A stretch of 64,000 nt of DNA from Prochlorococcus marinus str. MIT 9312 (GCF_000012645.1 NC_007577.1:1-64000); one strand, 5' to 3'. Positions 19,087-29,395 are shown, numbered from the stretch's first letter. Notes: generated from the letters alone by a model not told the origin. Made by a program: numbers and translations.

Positions 19087-20211
19087 ATGGCTGATTTTTA
19101 CCAAATACTTGGAGTTTCTCGAGATGCTGATGCGGATACCTTAAAAAGGGCTTATAGAAAATTAGCAAGACAATATCATCCTGATGTTAATAAAGAACCT
19201 GGTGCTGAAGATAAATTTAAAGAAATTGGCAAGGCTTATGAAGCATTAGCTGATCCTGAAACTAGAGCTAGATATGATCAGTTTGGAGAGGCTGGCCTTG
19301 GAGGCGCAGCTGGAATGCCTGATATGGGCGATATGGGTGGTTTTGCAGATTTATTTGAAACCTTTTTTAATGGCTTTGGAGGGCAAACTCCTCAAGGAGG
19401 AAGAACTCAAAGAAGAGGTCCTCAACAAGGAGATGATTTAAGATATGACCTTAATGTTGATTTTAAAGATGCAATATTTGGCCAACAAAGAGAAATTACA
19501 ATTCCTCATCTTGAGACCTGTGAAGTCTGTAGGGGAACAGGTGCCAAACCAGGAACCGGACCAAAAACTTGCTCAACTTGTGGAGGAAGTGGACAAGTTA
19601 GAAGAGCTACGAGAACACCATTTGGTAATTTCACACAAGTAGCTGAATGTCCTTCATGTAATGGAGCTGGGCAAATAATCGCAGATCCATGTACAAGTTG
19701 CGGTGGTAATGGAGTAAAGCAAGTCAGAAAAAAATTACGAATTAATATTCCTGCAGGAGTTGATACTGGTACTAAATTAAGAGTTTCCGGAGAGGGAAAT
19801 GTTGGTTTGAAAGGAGGCCCTCCTGGAGATCTTTATGTTTTTATCAAGGTTAAGAATGATTCAAAATTGAAAAGAGATGGTGTTACTATTTACTCAGAAA
19901 TAGCTGTGAGTTATTTACAGGCTATTTTAGGAGATACAGTTGAAATCACTACAGTTGATGGCAATGTTAATTTAAAAATTCCCAGTGGTACGCAACCAAA
20001 TACAACTCTTTCACTTGAGAATAAAGGGGTACCGAGACTTGGTAATCCAGTTGCCAGAGGAAATCATGAAGTATTAGTAAAGGTAAAATTGCCAACTCGC
20101 ATAACTGACGAAGAACGAGAGCTTTTAGAAGGTTTAGCTTCTCAATATTCAGATAAAAATATCAATTCGAGTAGTGGACTATTTAGTAAATTATTTGGTA
20201 AAGAATCGTAA
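19087..20211 (+). CDS. dnaJ: chaperone protein DnaJ
   Basis: This 374-residue type I DnaJ has a J-domain (1-65) with the HPD triad in QYHPDVN at 30-36, and a Gly/Phe-rich linker (about 70-115). The zinc domain has four CxxCxGxG-type repeats: [24 protein letters not shown] and CTSCGGNG (about 141-210). The two C-terminal beta domains follow. It stimulates DnaK ATPase and delivers substrates. Its stop codon TAATG overlaps the start of the TusA-like gene by one base, implying translational coupling. Confidence 0.97.
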   Translation: MADFYQILGVSRDADADTLKRAYRKLARQYHPDVNKEPGAEDKFKEIGKAYEALADPETRARYDQFGEAGLGGAAGMPDMGDMGGFADLFETFFNGFGGQTPQGGRTQRRGPQQGDDLRYDLNVDFKDAIFGQQREITIPHLETCEVCRGTGAKPGTGPKTCSTCGGSGQVRRATRTPFGNFTQVAECPSCNGAGQIIADPCTSCGGNGVKQVRKKLRINIPAGVDTGTKLRVSGEGNVGLKGGPPGDLYVFIKVKNDSKLKRDGVTIYSEIAVSYLQAILGDTVEITTVDGNVNLKIPSGTQPNTTLSLENKGVPRLGNPVARGNHEVLVKVKLPTRITDEERELLEGLASQYSDKNINSSSGLFSKLFGKES

Positions 20212-20441
20212 TGACTTCTTTAAAGTATTTGGATCTTAAATCTGTTCCATGTCCTTTAAATGTCGTCAAAATTAAATTGGCTTTAGAGAAGTTATCCAAA
20301 AATGAACAACTCATAGTTGAACTTGATAAAGGTGAACCAGAAGAAATGGTATTAAATAATTTAAAAGAGATGGGATGTATATTTACACAAATCAAAGAAC
20401 ATGAAAAATTTTTAAAAATAAAAATATTGAATGAAAACTAA
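20211..20441 (+). CDS. TusA/SirA-like sulfur carrier family protein
   Basis: A 76-residue protein with the TusA-fold signature: LDLKSVPCPLNVVKIKLALEKL at the N-terminus, with Cys and Pro in the conserved CPxP-like position, followed by VELDKGEPEEMVLNNLKEMGC. TusA relatives relay sulfur as persulfide, for example in tRNA thiolation; members can also be of unknown role. The ATG overlaps the dnaJ stop by one base, and the 3' end overlaps rsgA by 11 bases, so dnaJ, this gene and rsgA are probably one operon. Confidence 0.8.
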   Translation: MTSLKYLDLKSVPCPLNVVKIKLALEKLSKNEQLIVELDKGEPEEMVLNNLKEMGCIFTQIKEHEKFLKIKILNEN

Positions 20442-21348
20442 TAGTAAACATTTAGGTTTAGTTACAAAAAAATTTAATGATTTTTTTTTAGTTGACTTAA
20501 AAAATAAAGAAAACATTGGTAAGAGTAAAAAATTTTTGTGTAAGGTGAAGAAGTCTATAAATTTCAAGGATCAATTTATTTATGTTGGAGACGAAGTAAT
20601 AATTGATAATATTGATTTAAGAAGTAAACGCGCATTAATAACAAGTTTAAAAAAAAGAAAGAATTTATTAATCAGACCATCAGTTGCAAATATTTCTAAC
20701 ATATATATTATTTTTTCCGTTAAAGAGCCAGAGTTAAATTTATCTCAAGTTAATAGGTTTTTGATATCAGCAGAATCGATGGGAGTTGAAGTTTCATTAG
20801 TTTTGACAAAGTGTGATTTAATATCAGAGAAAAAAAGGTCTTTTTTACTAGATAAATTTGGCAAATGGGGTTACCAAACAATTACTTTAAATTTACAGAA
20901 ACCTAATTATTTAAAAAATTTATTAGTTGAGTTAAAGAAAAAAAAGTGTTCTATATTTATGGGCCCATCTGGTGTTGGTAAAACTACTTTGCTTAATATG
21001 ATAATTCCAGGTCTTCAAAATATTACTGCTCCAGTTTCTAATAAAATTAAAAGAGGGAAAAACACTACTCGAAATGTTGAGTTATTTCCTATATCAAGTC
21101 AAAGTTACATTGTGGATACCCCTGGTTTTAATATGCAACCTCTAAAGGTTGATATTAGATTGTTACCAAATCTCTATTCGGAAATATATACACAAGTAAT
21201 TGATGATGGAATTAGGTGTAAATTTCGTAACTGCTTACATTTGAATGATGAGGGCTGTAATTTAAATAAATCTTTTGAAAGATATTCTTTTTATAAAGAA
21301 ATGATTGAATCTTCTAAGAGTCAGTATTATCAAAACCAGGAAGATTAA
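20431..21348 (+). CDS. rsgA: ribosome small subunit-dependent GTPase RsgA
   Basis: RsgA (YjeQ) is a circularly permuted GTPase that checks late 30S assembly. An N-terminal OB-fold region (about 1-75) precedes the permuted G motifs: G4 TKCD near residue 128, then G1 [10 protein letters not shown] near 180 and G3 DTPGFN near 230. The C-terminal zinc knuckle is [14 protein letters not shown]. At 305 residues it is of normal length. The start lies inside the TusA-like gene, and the 3' end overlaps the convergent ybaB gene by 35 bp. Confidence 0.94.
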   Translation: MKTNSKHLGLVTKKFNDFFLVDLKNKENIGKSKKFLCKVKKSINFKDQFIYVGDEVIIDNIDLRSKRALITSLKKRKNLLIRPSVANISNIYIIFSVKEPELNLSQVNRFLISAESMGVEVSLVLTKCDLISEKKRSFLLDKFGKWGYQTITLNLQKPNYLKNLLVELKKKKCSIFMGPSGVGKTTLLNMIIPGLQNITAPVSNKIKRGKNTTRNVELFPISSQSYIVDTPGFNMQPLKVDIRLLPNLYSEIYTQVIDDGIRCKFRNCLHLNDEGCNLNKSFERYSFYKEMIESSKSQYYQNQED

Positions 21349-21664
21349 GATTTAAACCACCAGTCAAATCATTCATTCTTTCTTTCATCGTTGTAGTAGA
21401 TAATTCATGAGCTTTTTGAATAGCTTGTAAAATATTTTGCTCTATTTTTTCTTTATCTGAATTTAAAATATTTTCTTGAACTTCTACCCTTAAAGGAAGT
21501 TGGTTGCCACTTATCCAAACTTTTACCATTTCATCATCACTTTCCCCTTCAATTTCCATATTTTCAAGTTCATCTTGTAATTTTTGAGCATCTTGTTGAA
21601 TTTGTTTAGCTTTTTTAAAAGCTTCTGTAAGTTGTCCAAAGTTAGGAAGTCCAAAACCCGCCAT
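21314..21664 (-). CDS. YbaB/EbfC family nucleoid-associated protein
   Basis: The 116-residue protein has the YbaB/EbfC layout: an N-terminal helix starting [30 protein letters not shown] (residues 4-33 in outline), a central strand with [14 protein letters not shown], and a C-terminal helix. These dimeric proteins bind DNA without strong sequence demand and bridge the nucleoid. It lies 17 bp downstream of murB on the same strand. The C-terminal 11 codons overlap the end of rsgA on the other strand, an unusual amount of coding overlap. Confidence 0.9.
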   Translation of the reverse strand: MAGFGLPNFGQLTEAFKKAKQIQQDAQKLQDELENMEIEGESDDEMVKVWISGNQLPLRVEVQENILNSDKEKIEQNILQAIQKAHELSTTTMKERMNDLTGGLNLNLPGFDNTDS

Positions 21665-21681
21665 TTTTTAAAAAAGTTTCT

Positions 21682-22575
21682 TTAATTAGGATAGTCAAAA
21701 CCAATCATTCTTACTTCTGGTTGCAAATAAATTCCTTTGTTTTGTAGTACTTTTTGTTGAATTACTGTTATTAATTCATAAATATCTTTTGAACTTGCCG
21801 AAGAATTGTTAATTATAAAATTTGAATGCATTGTAGAAATTTCAGCACCGCCAATTTTAAATCCCTTTAAACCCATATCATCAATTAATTTTGCTGCATA
21901 ACTATTTTCAGGATTTTTAAAAACACTACCAAAACTTGGAAGATGATATGGCTGTGCTGCTGTTTTTAATTTAAGGTTGTTTTTCGTTTTTTGAATTAAT
22001 TTTGCGAGATTTCCATTAGGTTCAAAATGTAGTTTTGAACTAATAATTGCCAAATTATTACTTTGAAAAGAGCTGAATCTATACTCAAAATTGATATCTT
22101 TTTTTTCAATTTCAAGTGTTTCAAGAGTTTTATTATTAATAACTTTCACAGAAATAAGATTTTTTGCTAAGGATAAATCACCTGTACCAGCATTCATGTA
22201 AATTGCTCCTCCTAAAGTGCCTGGAATTCCGATAGCCCATTCTCCTCCTTGTAATCCATTTTTAGCGAGAGAATTAGATAATGTCGGGAGCATTACACCT
22301 GCTTCTGCCTCAACAATTCCTGAATATGGCTCAATCCTTAATGACTTCATTTTTTTTGTACATATAACTAAACCTTTTATGAAAATATTATTTATTAAAA
22401 GATTTGAACCTGCGCCAATTATTTGGCATTTGTGATTATTTAATGTAGACCATTTTATTAGATAAGAAAATTCTTCAATACTTCTTGGTTCAGCAAAATA
22501 TTCTGCGACTCCACCAACTTTTATAGTTGTATAATTACTTAAATTACAGTTCTCAGACAAAATTTTCTTATTCAT
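21682..22575 (-). CDS. murB: UDP-N-acetylenolpyruvoylglucosamine reductase
   Basis: MurB reduces UDP-GlcNAc-enolpyruvate to UDP-MurNAc with FAD and NADPH, the second committed step of peptidoglycan precursor synthesis. The 297-residue protein shows NYTTIKVGGVAEYFAEP near residue 14, the FAD-binding GAGSNLLIN near 57, GTLGGAIYMNAG near 118, the catalytic serine in FGSVFKNP near 215, and the C-terminal QPEVRMIG. It follows murC by 8 bp, so murC-murB-ybaB read as one minus-strand unit. Confidence 0.96.
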   Translation of the reverse strand: MNKKILSENCNLSNYTTIKVGGVAEYFAEPRSIEEFSYLIKWSTLNNHKCQIIGAGSNLLINNIFIKGLVICTKKMKSLRIEPYSGIVEAEAGVMLPTLSNSLAKNGLQGGEWAIGIPGTLGGAIYMNAGTGDLSLAKNLISVKVINNKTLETLEIEKKDINFEYRFSSFQSNNLAIISSKLHFEPNGNLAKLIQKTKNNLKLKTAAQPYHLPSFGSVFKNPENSYAAKLIDDMGLKGFKIGGAEISTMHSNFIINNSSASSKDIYELITVIQQKVLQNKGIYLQPEVRMIGFDYPN

Positions 22576-22583
22576 AAATCAAT

Positions 22584-23993
22584 TTAATTATTTTTACCAT
22601 TTAAAATTGACCAGAAATTATGACAATCTCCAGCTCCCATATTCAAAATCAAATCCCCTTTTTGAGTTAATTCGTAAAACTTCTTTGTAATTTCATGATA
22701 ATTATTGATGTAACTAACATTTTTGTTTTGTTTATATATCAGATCAGTAATAATTGTTGAATTAATGTTATCTTCGTTTCCTTCTCCTGCGGCATAAATA
22801 CTAGTTATGTAAATAATATCTGCTTTTGATAATTCTAAAGCAAATTCTTTTGCAAATTGCTTTACTCTAGAGTATCTGTGAGGTTGAAATATTGCTATTA
22901 ATCTTCCATTATGTGATTCATTATTACGTTTGTGATTAATAAATAATCTTCCTAATTTAATTGTTGCTTTTATTTCGTTTGGGTGATGTGCATAATCATC
23001 ATATAAATTTCTTTCATCTACTTGACCTCTGAATTCAAATCTTTTTTTTGGAAGTTTAAGATATTTAATATTTTTTTTAATTTCTAAAAAATCTACACCT
23101 ATCATTCTTGAAGCTGCTATTGCAGCTGTGATATTAGATAGGTTGTGTAATCCTGGGATTGGAATATCTAAACTACTAATGAAATTTCCATTTTCATAAT
23201 ATTTACCAATTGTATGACTTTCATTAATTTCAGTTGGGATTATGGCATAAGCTGCTTTATTGGCTGTAATATTTGACCAATTATTCTCAGAATAAAAATT
23301 ACTTCTGGTAGTTACACAATCAAAATTAAGTAATAATTTTTTAGAATTTGCAGCGAAATCTTTAAAAGAAGATATAACTTCACCTAAATCAGAAAAATGA
23401 TCGCAATGATCAAAATCAATGTTATTAATTAATCCAATATCAGATTTATATTTATTAATTGTTCCATCAGATTCATCAACTTCAGCTACTAAGAATTTTG
23501 TATTTGCTAAATGACAATTAGAATTGTAGATAGGAATTATTCCCCCAGTTATTGAAGAAGAATTATGCGTACATAATTCAAGAAGTGTCGATAGAAATGT
23601 ACTGGTTGATGTTTTTCCATGACTACCTGCTACGGCCAATGTAGTGTAGGTTTGCATTAACATTGCAAGTATCTCTGAACGATGTTTTATTGTTAAATTT
23701 TTTTTTCTACAGTAAGAAAATTCTTCATTTTCTGGCTTAATCGCGGAGCTTACAACAAAATTAATCAATTTGTTGTTAAATTTTGAAGTTACAAATTCAA
23801 TATTCTGTCGAATTTGAGAATTAAAGATTACTGCGCCTAATTGCGCTAATTTATTAGTTTCATTGTTTTTAACTAAATCAGATCCTGAAACTGAATAACC
23901 TTTTTTGAGCAAACCTATTGCAACTCCTGACATTCCAATACCTCCAATTCCAATAAAATGAAAATGACTCTTCGACAGTAATTCTTTATCCAA
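22584..23993 (-). CDS. murC: UDP-N-acetylmuramate--L-alanine ligase
   Basis: MurC adds L-alanine to UDP-MurNAc. The 469-residue protein has the three Mur ligase domains: an N-terminal Rossmann fold with FHFIGIGGIGMSGVA at 11-25, the ATP-binding P-loop AGSHGKTSTSTFL near 117-129, VAEVDESDGTI, and a C-terminal domain with YDDYAHHPNEIKAT near 305-319. It is the first gene of the murC-murB-ybaB minus-strand set and is divergent from gap2, with a 193-bp intergenic region in between. Confidence 0.96.
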   Translation of the reverse strand: MDKELLSKSHFHFIGIGGIGMSGVAIGLLKKGYSVSGSDLVKNNETNKLAQLGAVIFNSQIRQNIEFVTSKFNNKLINFVVSSAIKPENEEFSYCRKKNLTIKHRSEILAMLMQTYTTLAVAGSHGKTSTSTFLSTLLELCTHNSSSITGGIIPIYNSNCHLANTKFLVAEVDESDGTINKYKSDIGLINNIDFDHCDHFSDLGEVISSFKDFAANSKKLLLNFDCVTTRSNFYSENNWSNITANKAAYAIIPTEINESHTIGKYYENGNFISSLDIPIPGLHNLSNITAAIAASRMIGVDFLEIKKNIKYLKLPKKRFEFRGQVDERNLYDDYAHHPNEIKATIKLGRLFINHKRNNESHNGRLIAIFQPHRYSRVKQFAKEFALELSKADIIYITSIYAAGEGNEDNINSTIITDLIYKQNKNVSYINNYHEITKKFYELTQKGDLILNMGAGDCHNFWSILNGKNN

Positions 23994-24121
23994 TTTTTAT
24001 CTTTTACTTAAATCAAAATAACTTCTTAGCGAATTTTTGGTATTTTTTCTTAAAAAAAAATGTTTTTTTTCCTGGAATTAATACAAAACTAGACTTATTT
24101 GCTTAATAAATCAAAAAAACC

Positions 24122-24150
24122 TTACGTTATTGCACAAAATTCAGTATGAT
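24122..24150 (+). promoter_or_regulatory. predicted sigma70-type promoter of gap2
   Basis: TATGAT at 24145-24150 matches the -10 consensus and lies 17 bp from TTACGT at 24122-24127, a weak -35 match, about 37 bp before the gap2 start codon. Called by eye from spacing and consensus only. Confidence 0.35.
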
Positions 24151-24186
24151 CAGCAACTTAGGTTAATCATTTAGAAATTTTTAGTT

Positions 24187-25209
24187 ATGACTTTGCGTGT
24201 TGCAATTAACGGCTTTGGCAGAATTGGTAGAAACTTTATGCGCTGTTGGCTTAGTAGAGGTGCTTATACCAACATTGAAGTTGTTGGTATTAATGTTACT
24301 TCAGATCCAAAGACGAATGCTCATCTTCTAAAATACGATTCAGTTCTTGGCCAATTGGATGGTGTTGATATTCAATATACTGATGACACTTTTGTAATTA
24401 ATAATAAGACTATTAAGTGTTTTTCTGATAGAAACCCAATGAATCTCCCTTGGAAAGACTGGGGAGTTGACTTAGTAATTGAATCAACGGGAGTTTTTAA
24501 TACAGATGTAGGGGCAAGTAAGCACTTAGAAGTAGGGGCAAAAAAAGTTATCTTAACTGCTCCGGGTAAAGGGGATGGGGTTGGTACTTATGTAGTTGGA
24601 GTTAATGCTGATCAATATAATCATAAAGATTATGATATTTTAAGTAATGCTAGTTGTACTACAAATTGTTTAGCTCCAGTAGTTAAAGTTTTAGATCAAA
24701 ATTTTGGTATTAATAAAGGTTTGATGACTACAATTCATAGTTATACCGGTGATCAAAGAATTCTAGATAATAGTCATAGAGATTTAAGAAGGGCTAGAGC
24801 CGCTGCCACCAATATTGTTCCAACTTCTACAGGAGCTGCTAAAGCAGTAGCATTAGTGTATCCAGAAATGAAAGGCAAATTGACAGGAATTGCAATGAGG
24901 GTTCCTACACCTAACGTTTCAGCGGTAGATTTCGTTTTCGAATCCTCTAAATCTGTCACAAGCGAAGAAGTAAATAATGCTCTTAAAGAAGCATCTTTAG
25001 GTTCAATGCAGGGCATCATTAAGTACGGAGATGAACCATTAGTGTCAAGCGATTATGCAGGTACTAATGAATCATCAATTGTAGATAGTGACCTCACTAT
25101 GTGCATCGGAGATAATCTTGTCAAGGTCCTTGCATGGTATGACAACGAGTGGGGTTATAGCCAGAGGGTCGTTGATTTGGCAGAGATTGTTGCTAAAAAG
25201 TGGGAATAA
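24187..25209 (+). CDS. gap2: glyceraldehyde-3-phosphate dehydrogenase, Gap2 type
   Basis: This 340-residue GAPDH reduces 1,3-bisphosphoglycerate in the Calvin cycle. It has the [12 protein letters not shown] nucleotide-binding loop at 8-19, the catalytic Cys157 in [13 protein letters not shown], and the [20 protein letters not shown] region typical of the photosynthetic Gap2/GapAB line. Position 37, where NAD-specific enzymes carry an Asp after the second strand, is Val (INVTSDP), which is compatible with use of NADP. The C-terminal [14 protein letters not shown] is canonical. Its stop abuts the end of convergent thiL without a gap. Confidence 0.97.
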   Translation: MTLRVAINGFGRIGRNFMRCWLSRGAYTNIEVVGINVTSDPKTNAHLLKYDSVLGQLDGVDIQYTDDTFVINNKTIKCFSDRNPMNLPWKDWGVDLVIESTGVFNTDVGASKHLEVGAKKVILTAPGKGDGVGTYVVGVNADQYNHKDYDILSNASCTTNCLAPVVKVLDQNFGINKGLMTTIHSYTGDQRILDNSHRDLRRARAAATNIVPTSTGAAKAVALVYPEMKGKLTGIAMRVPTPNVSAVDFVFESSKSVTSEEVNNALKEASLGSMQGIIKYGDEPLVSSDYAGTNESSIVDSDLTMCIGDNLVKVLAWYDNEWGYSQRVVDLAEIVAKKWE

Positions 25210-26196
25210 TTAAAAGTGCTTGAAAGGTGAGTTTTTCAATAATTTATTTTTATTATTATCTTTAAATTCTATTGATGGTTCACCATGAGCAAAATAACCA
25301 ATTGCATTAATAGTTTTATCAAGTTTAGATAAATTCTTTGCCCATTTTTTGGGCAATGAGAAAACTAATTCGTAATCTTCACCTCCAAAAAAATAATATT
25401 CATCCCATTTATCTCCCTTTGGCCAATCCTTATCTTTAGGTATTTTTTTATAAATCATAATTGCTTTACATTTGCTAGCGATTGCTAAATCTTGTACCGC
25501 TTGAAATAGACCATCACTGCTATCAGTACAACCTATTCTCTTTATTTTTTTATTTGTGCGAGTTTTAAGGAGATTTTTTAGAAAATTTGGGTAAACTTGA
25601 GGGCGACAAAAACGTTCAATGGACTTACTGATTAATCTTTCATTAAGAGAAATATTATTATCTAACTTTATTTTATTTTGTATCAAAAATCCTAGTTTGC
25701 TAAGTCCATGAATTCCTGTGGTTAAGATAATATCCCCTGGTTTACATGCGTTTCTTCGTAATTCGAGTTCACCTTGAATTCCAAAGGCTGTAATTGATAT
25801 GGTTTTTTGATTTCCCTTTGAGCAATCTCCTCCAAGAATTTTTCCGCCATATTCTTTTAAAGCTTTATTTATTCCTTTATATAACTCTTCAACCCAAACC
25901 CACTCAGTTTTAGCAGGTAGAATCAAACTTATTGTAATTCCTATAGTTTTCTTGCTACCACTGGATAATAAGTCAGAGATGTTGCTGACAACTGCTTTCC
26001 ATCCGAGGTCTTGAGGGCAAATAGTAATGTCATTGAAATGAACATCTTCTACCAAAGAATCATTATTAACAAGTAAGTTATTATTTTTAGTTTTTATTAA
26101 AGCACAATCATCTGTAACTTGATTTTTAGGCATAAATTTTCCAAGCCTAGTTATTAATTCTTTTTCCCCTATATTTTCTAATATTTCTTTATGCAT
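25210..26196 (-). CDS. thiL: thiamine-monophosphate kinase
   Basis: ThiL phosphorylates thiamine phosphate to thiamine diphosphate. The 328-residue protein matches the family with GEKELITRLGKF near residue 10, the metal-binding DCALIK and NDSLVEDVHF near 42-54, LGWKAVVSNISDLLSSG near 64, GGDCSKG near 122 and CTDSSDGL near 224. It belongs to the PurM-like ATP-binding superfamily. The start codon lies 8 bp inside the upstream cyclophilin gene, so the two are translationally coupled. It pairs with thiO elsewhere in the window in thiamine metabolism. Confidence 0.94.
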   Translation of the reverse strand: MHKEILENIGEKELITRLGKFMPKNQVTDDCALIKTKNNNLLVNNDSLVEDVHFNDITICPQDLGWKAVVSNISDLLSSGSKKTIGITISLILPAKTEWVWVEELYKGINKALKEYGGKILGGDCSKGNQKTISITAFGIQGELELRRNACKPGDIILTTGIHGLSKLGFLIQNKIKLDNNISLNERLISKSIERFCRPQVYPNFLKNLLKTRTNKKIKRIGCTDSSDGLFQAVQDLAIASKCKAIMIYKKIPKDKDWPKGDKWDEYYFFGGEDYELVFSLPKKWAKNLSKLDKTINAIGYFAHGEPSIEFKDNNKNKLLKNSPFKHF

Positions 26197-27280
26197 TTAA
26201 TTTGAGGTTTTCAATCCCTGCTAAAACATCTATTGAGATTATTGTGTCATCTTTCGTTAGTTCTTCCAATACATCAAAACCATCTACAACATAACCAAAG
26301 GCAGCATTCCGTCCATCAATTAAATTGCGACCTGCTGGATTTAATTCTGCTTCATATAAAAAGAAGAAAAATTGCGATGAGCCATCATCAACTGCGGTAT
26401 TTGAATGGGACCATCCTAGAGTTCCAAGTGTCGCGAAAGGTAAGGTTGGTGTCTCTGTGTAAAGGCCTAAATCTTCAAACGTTTGATTATAAAAAGTATC
26501 CTTTTCATCAGGAATTCTAATTTCGAGAGGAACGTGACGTTCTTCATTTGTTTCAGGATCTAAATAACCAATTGCTTCACCAATTGGATCACCTGTTTGC
26601 AGTACAAAAAATTCTTCTGCTCTATTTATAGGAAGATCTTTATAGAAATTTTTTGAAGATAAATCTATAAATGCTCCTGCTGTAAGTGGGGCATTAAATC
26701 CATCCACAATAGCTTTCATGTCTCCTTTGGAGGTTTTTATATTGACTTTTGCTCTGCCTAGTAGTCTTGGTAGGTTATCAAACTCTTCTGGAATATAGTA
26801 AGGAAATTGATTTGGTAGAAAATATTCTTCTAATCCACCTATTTTATCTAGAGCTTCTTTTCGGGTGTCTATAAATGAGTACTTATCCTTTGATTTAGAA
26901 TGATCTTGAAGGCTATCAAAATTTTCTTTGAGTTCTAAAAATGTTTTTTCAGCAATTTTCTTTTTATCGTTTGGTAATTCTTGGATAATTCGACTTTGAT
27001 ATTTTTTTAGTAAAGATTGACATTTTGTAACAGTTTTTGTAAGAGCTGGCCATCTTCCTCCTCTTACAAGGTCACTGGTTTCTTCCAATTTGTGTTGAAT
27101 TTCTTGTAACTCAAGTTGCTTGATAGGGAGTGCGTTTCTGAGGATTGCATTAGGGTCTTTTACCGCATTTCCAGTAGGTAAATCTGCTAGTACTTGAATG
27201 GGTTTAAAGAGAAAAACCTGTAAAATTATGATTGATAAAATTAAGAAAAGTTTGTTCTGATTTGATAAGAATTTTTGCAT
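26189..27280 (-). CDS. exported cyclophilin-type peptidyl-prolyl isomerase (CYP38/TLP40-like)
   Basis: The 363-residue protein has a signal peptide (residues 1-32, ending QVLADLP), a helical N-terminal region (about 45-160) and a C-terminal cyclophilin-like domain (about 175-360) with GFNAPLTAGAFIDLSSKNFY and SSQFFFFLYEAELNPAGRNL. This architecture matches the thylakoid-lumen cyclophilin CYP38/TLP40 and its cyanobacterial homologues, which assist photosystem II assembly; some members have lost isomerase activity. Location in lumen or periplasm is inferred from the leader. Divergent from efp with a 43-bp gap. Confidence 0.9.
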   Translation of the reverse strand: MQKFLSNQNKLFLILSIIILQVFLFKPIQVLADLPTGNAVKDPNAILRNALPIKQLELQEIQHKLEETSDLVRGGRWPALTKTVTKCQSLLKKYQSRIIQELPNDKKKIAEKTFLELKENFDSLQDHSKSKDKYSFIDTRKEALDKIGGLEEYFLPNQFPYYIPEEFDNLPRLLGRAKVNIKTSKGDMKAIVDGFNAPLTAGAFIDLSSKNFYKDLPINRAEEFFVLQTGDPIGEAIGYLDPETNEERHVPLEIRIPDEKDTFYNQTFEDLGLYTETPTLPFATLGTLGWSHSNTAVDDGSSQFFFFLYEAELNPAGRNLIDGRNAAFGYVVDGFDVLEELTKDDTIISIDVLAGIENLKLNA

Positions 27281-27323
27281 AGCACTCTTGTAGGTTTATG
27301 ATCCTTGGGGATGTAATACAGGA

Positions 27324-27884
27324 ATGATCTCCAGTAACGATTTTCGCACAGGTACCACCATAGAATTGGATGGACAAGTTTGGCGTGTTGTAGAATTTCT
27401 ACATGTCAAGCCTGGTAAGGGTTCTGCTTTCGTGCGAACAAAATTAAAATCAGTTCAAAGCGGCAACGTGGTTGAAAAAACTTTTCGAGCCGGAGAATCA
27501 GTACAGCAGGCTATCCTTGAGAAGTCTAACCTGCAACACACTTATGTGGAGTCTGGAGATTACGTTTTTATGGATATGACAAGTTTTGAAGAGACAAGAC
27601 TTTCCTCTGAACAAATCGGTAAAGGCTCAAAGTATTTGAAAGAAGGAATGGAGGTTAATGTAATTTTACATAATGGTAAAGTTTTAGAAGTGGAACTTCC
27701 AATTTCTATTACTTTGAAAGTTACAGAGACTGATCCTGGAGTTAAAGGCGATACTGCTAGTGGGGGCACGAAACCAGCTATTCTAGAAACTGGTGCTCAA
27801 GTTATGGTTCCTTTATTTATTTCTGTGGGAGAAATGATTAAAGTTGATACACGTAACGACAGTTATCTTGGACGTGAAAATTAA
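27324..27884 (+). CDS. efp: translation elongation factor P
   Basis: EF-P rescues ribosomes stalled on polyproline. The 186-residue, three-domain protein starts [20 protein letters not shown] and carries the exposed tip loop KPGKGSAFV with Lys32 at the modification position. The C-terminal OB domain includes the EF-P signature region [22 protein letters not shown] near residues 137-158. The stop overlaps the accB start (TAATGG), so the two are coupled, an arrangement long conserved in cyanobacteria. Confidence 0.97.
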   Translation: MISSNDFRTGTTIELDGQVWRVVEFLHVKPGKGSAFVRTKLKSVQSGNVVEKTFRAGESVQQAILEKSNLQHTYVESGDYVFMDMTSFEETRLSSEQIGKGSKYLKEGMEVNVILHNGKVLEVELPISITLKVTETDPGVKGDTASGGTKPAILETGAQVMVPLFISVGEMIKVDTRNDSYLGREN

Positions 27885-28387
27885 TGGCTATGAAATTAGA
27901 TCATGAAGACTTAAATCGCTTAATAGAGAAAATCTCTACAAGCGATATTCAAGAATTCTCCCTAGAGGGAGAAGATTTTAAACTTGAAATAAAACGGAAT
28001 TTATTTGATCAGAACCAAGTTCCTAATAATTTAGCCTCTAATACTTTATTTGATAGGCAAACAATTGCTAATCAAAAATCCATTAATGATATCCCAGCAG
28101 TTAATGAGCCTGAGGCGTCTCAGGTAGCTCCTCCTGGGCGTTCAGATCTTACTGACATTACTTCTCCTATGGTTGGGACCTTTTATAGGGCTGCAGCGCC
28201 TGGTGAGGATCCATTCGTCGATCTAGGCAGCAGTGTTAAAGTCGGCCAAACCATTTGTATTTTGGAAGCTATGAAGTTAATGAATGAAATAGAATCTGAA
28301 TTTAATGCAGAAATAGTAGAGATTCTCGTTGAAAATGGAACGCCAGTTGAATTTGGTCAAGTTTTAATGCGTGTTAAGCAGTCTTGA
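27884..28387 (+). CDS. accB: biotin carboxyl carrier protein of acetyl-CoA carboxylase
   Basis: AccB carries biotin between the carboxylase and transferase parts of acetyl-CoA carboxylase, feeding fatty acid synthesis. The 167-residue protein has an N-terminal helical segment, a Pro/Ala-containing linker (about 70-90) and a C-terminal biotinyl domain. Biotin attachment is at Lys131 in EAMKLMNEI. The domain also shows SPMVGTFYRAAAPGEDPFVDLG, typical of AccB including the thumb. The start overlaps the efp stop, and the last 24 bp overlap convergent pdxA. Confidence 0.97.
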   Translation: MAMKLDHEDLNRLIEKISTSDIQEFSLEGEDFKLEIKRNLFDQNQVPNNLASNTLFDRQTIANQKSINDIPAVNEPEASQVAPPGRSDLTDITSPMVGTFYRAAAPGEDPFVDLGSSVKVGQTICILEAMKLMNEIESEFNAEIVEILVENGTPVEFGQVLMRVKQS

Positions 28388-29395
28388 ACTTTTAGTCATT
28401 TCTATGGCTGTAATTATAGCTTCAATCATGCTTTGAGATTCAGCTATTCCTTTGCCAGCAATATCAAATCCTGTTCCATGGTCTGGAGATGTTCTTATAA
28501 AGGGTAAACCTATTGTCATATTTACTGAATAATTAAGAGCTATAACTTTCATTGGAATTAAACCTTGATCATGATACATAGCAAGAATGCCATCATGTTT
28601 TTCGGCATCTTTGTTTCTCCAAGCTTTTGCGGAAGAGTTCCAGCAACTATCTGGTGATAAAGGGCCTAATAATTTAATATCTCTATTATTCTCATTCCAA
28701 GCAATCAACGCATCATTGAGCCAATCTTTTTCTTCATTACCTAAAAGCCCTTCTTCACCAGCATGAGGGTTTAATCCTGAAACTTTAAAAGAAGGTTTAT
28801 CAACATAGGTACTACAAAAATCTTTGAAAAGATCTAATTTAGAATGTATTAATTCTGTAGTTAATTTCTTGGGAACCTCACAAAGAGCTATGTGGGTTGT
28901 AGCTAGCAAAGTATTTAATCTCCAGCCTGTAATTGGTGATTTTGCTGTGAATAACATTCCAACATTTTTTACTCCGCATGATTTTGCTAAAACTTCAGTT
29001 TGGCCAGAGAAGTAATGACCTGCTAGTGACCATGATTTTTTGCAAATTGGTCCAGTTACAAGTGCTGAATTAGGATATTGTTTTACAATTTCAATTGCTT
29101 TTGTTAGGTAATTAAAACTTGAATCACCATAACTTGCTTTAGAATCATCAGATGAAGAAATTTCAAGATCATGGATATTTAAATTTTTAGGATTTGCGAG
29201 GTTTTCTAATCCTAAAGATTTCAGTTTTCTATATGTATTTTGTAGATTTTTTTTTGAACCAACAATTACAAAGTCAATATTTTCTGGAATCTCATTAGAA
29301 TAAAGAGCTTTTAAGATTATTTCAGGTCCAATACCGGACTCGTCTCCGACGCTTAAAACTAATTTCAATCTATTACTTGTATTCTGAAAATTCAT
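28364..29395 (-). CDS. pdxA: 4-hydroxythreonine-4-phosphate dehydrogenase
   Basis: PdxA oxidises 4-phosphohydroxy-L-threonine in the DXP-dependent pyridoxal phosphate route. The protein is 343 residues, with LSVGDESGIGPEIILKAL near 14-31, the GHYFSGQTEVLA segment near 126, a metal-binding histidine in SGLNPHAGEEGLLG near 207, and MYHDQGLIPMKVIAL followed by TSPDHGTGFDIAGKG near 300. It lies 23 bp downstream of the epimerase gene on the same strand and shares 24 bp with the 3' end of accB. Confidence 0.94.
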   Translation of the reverse strand: MNFQNTSNRLKLVLSVGDESGIGPEIILKALYSNEIPENIDFVIVGSKKNLQNTYRKLKSLGLENLANPKNLNIHDLEISSSDDSKASYGDSSFNYLTKAIEIVKQYPNSALVTGPICKKSWSLAGHYFSGQTEVLAKSCGVKNVGMLFTAKSPITGWRLNTLLATTHIALCEVPKKLTTELIHSKLDLFKDFCSTYVDKPSFKVSGLNPHAGEEGLLGNEEKDWLNDALIAWNENNRDIKLLGPLSPDSCWNSSAKAWRNKDAEKHDGILAMYHDQGLIPMKVIALNYSVNMTIGLPFIRTSPDHGTGFDIAGKGIAESQSMIEAIITAIEMTKSSRLLNTH

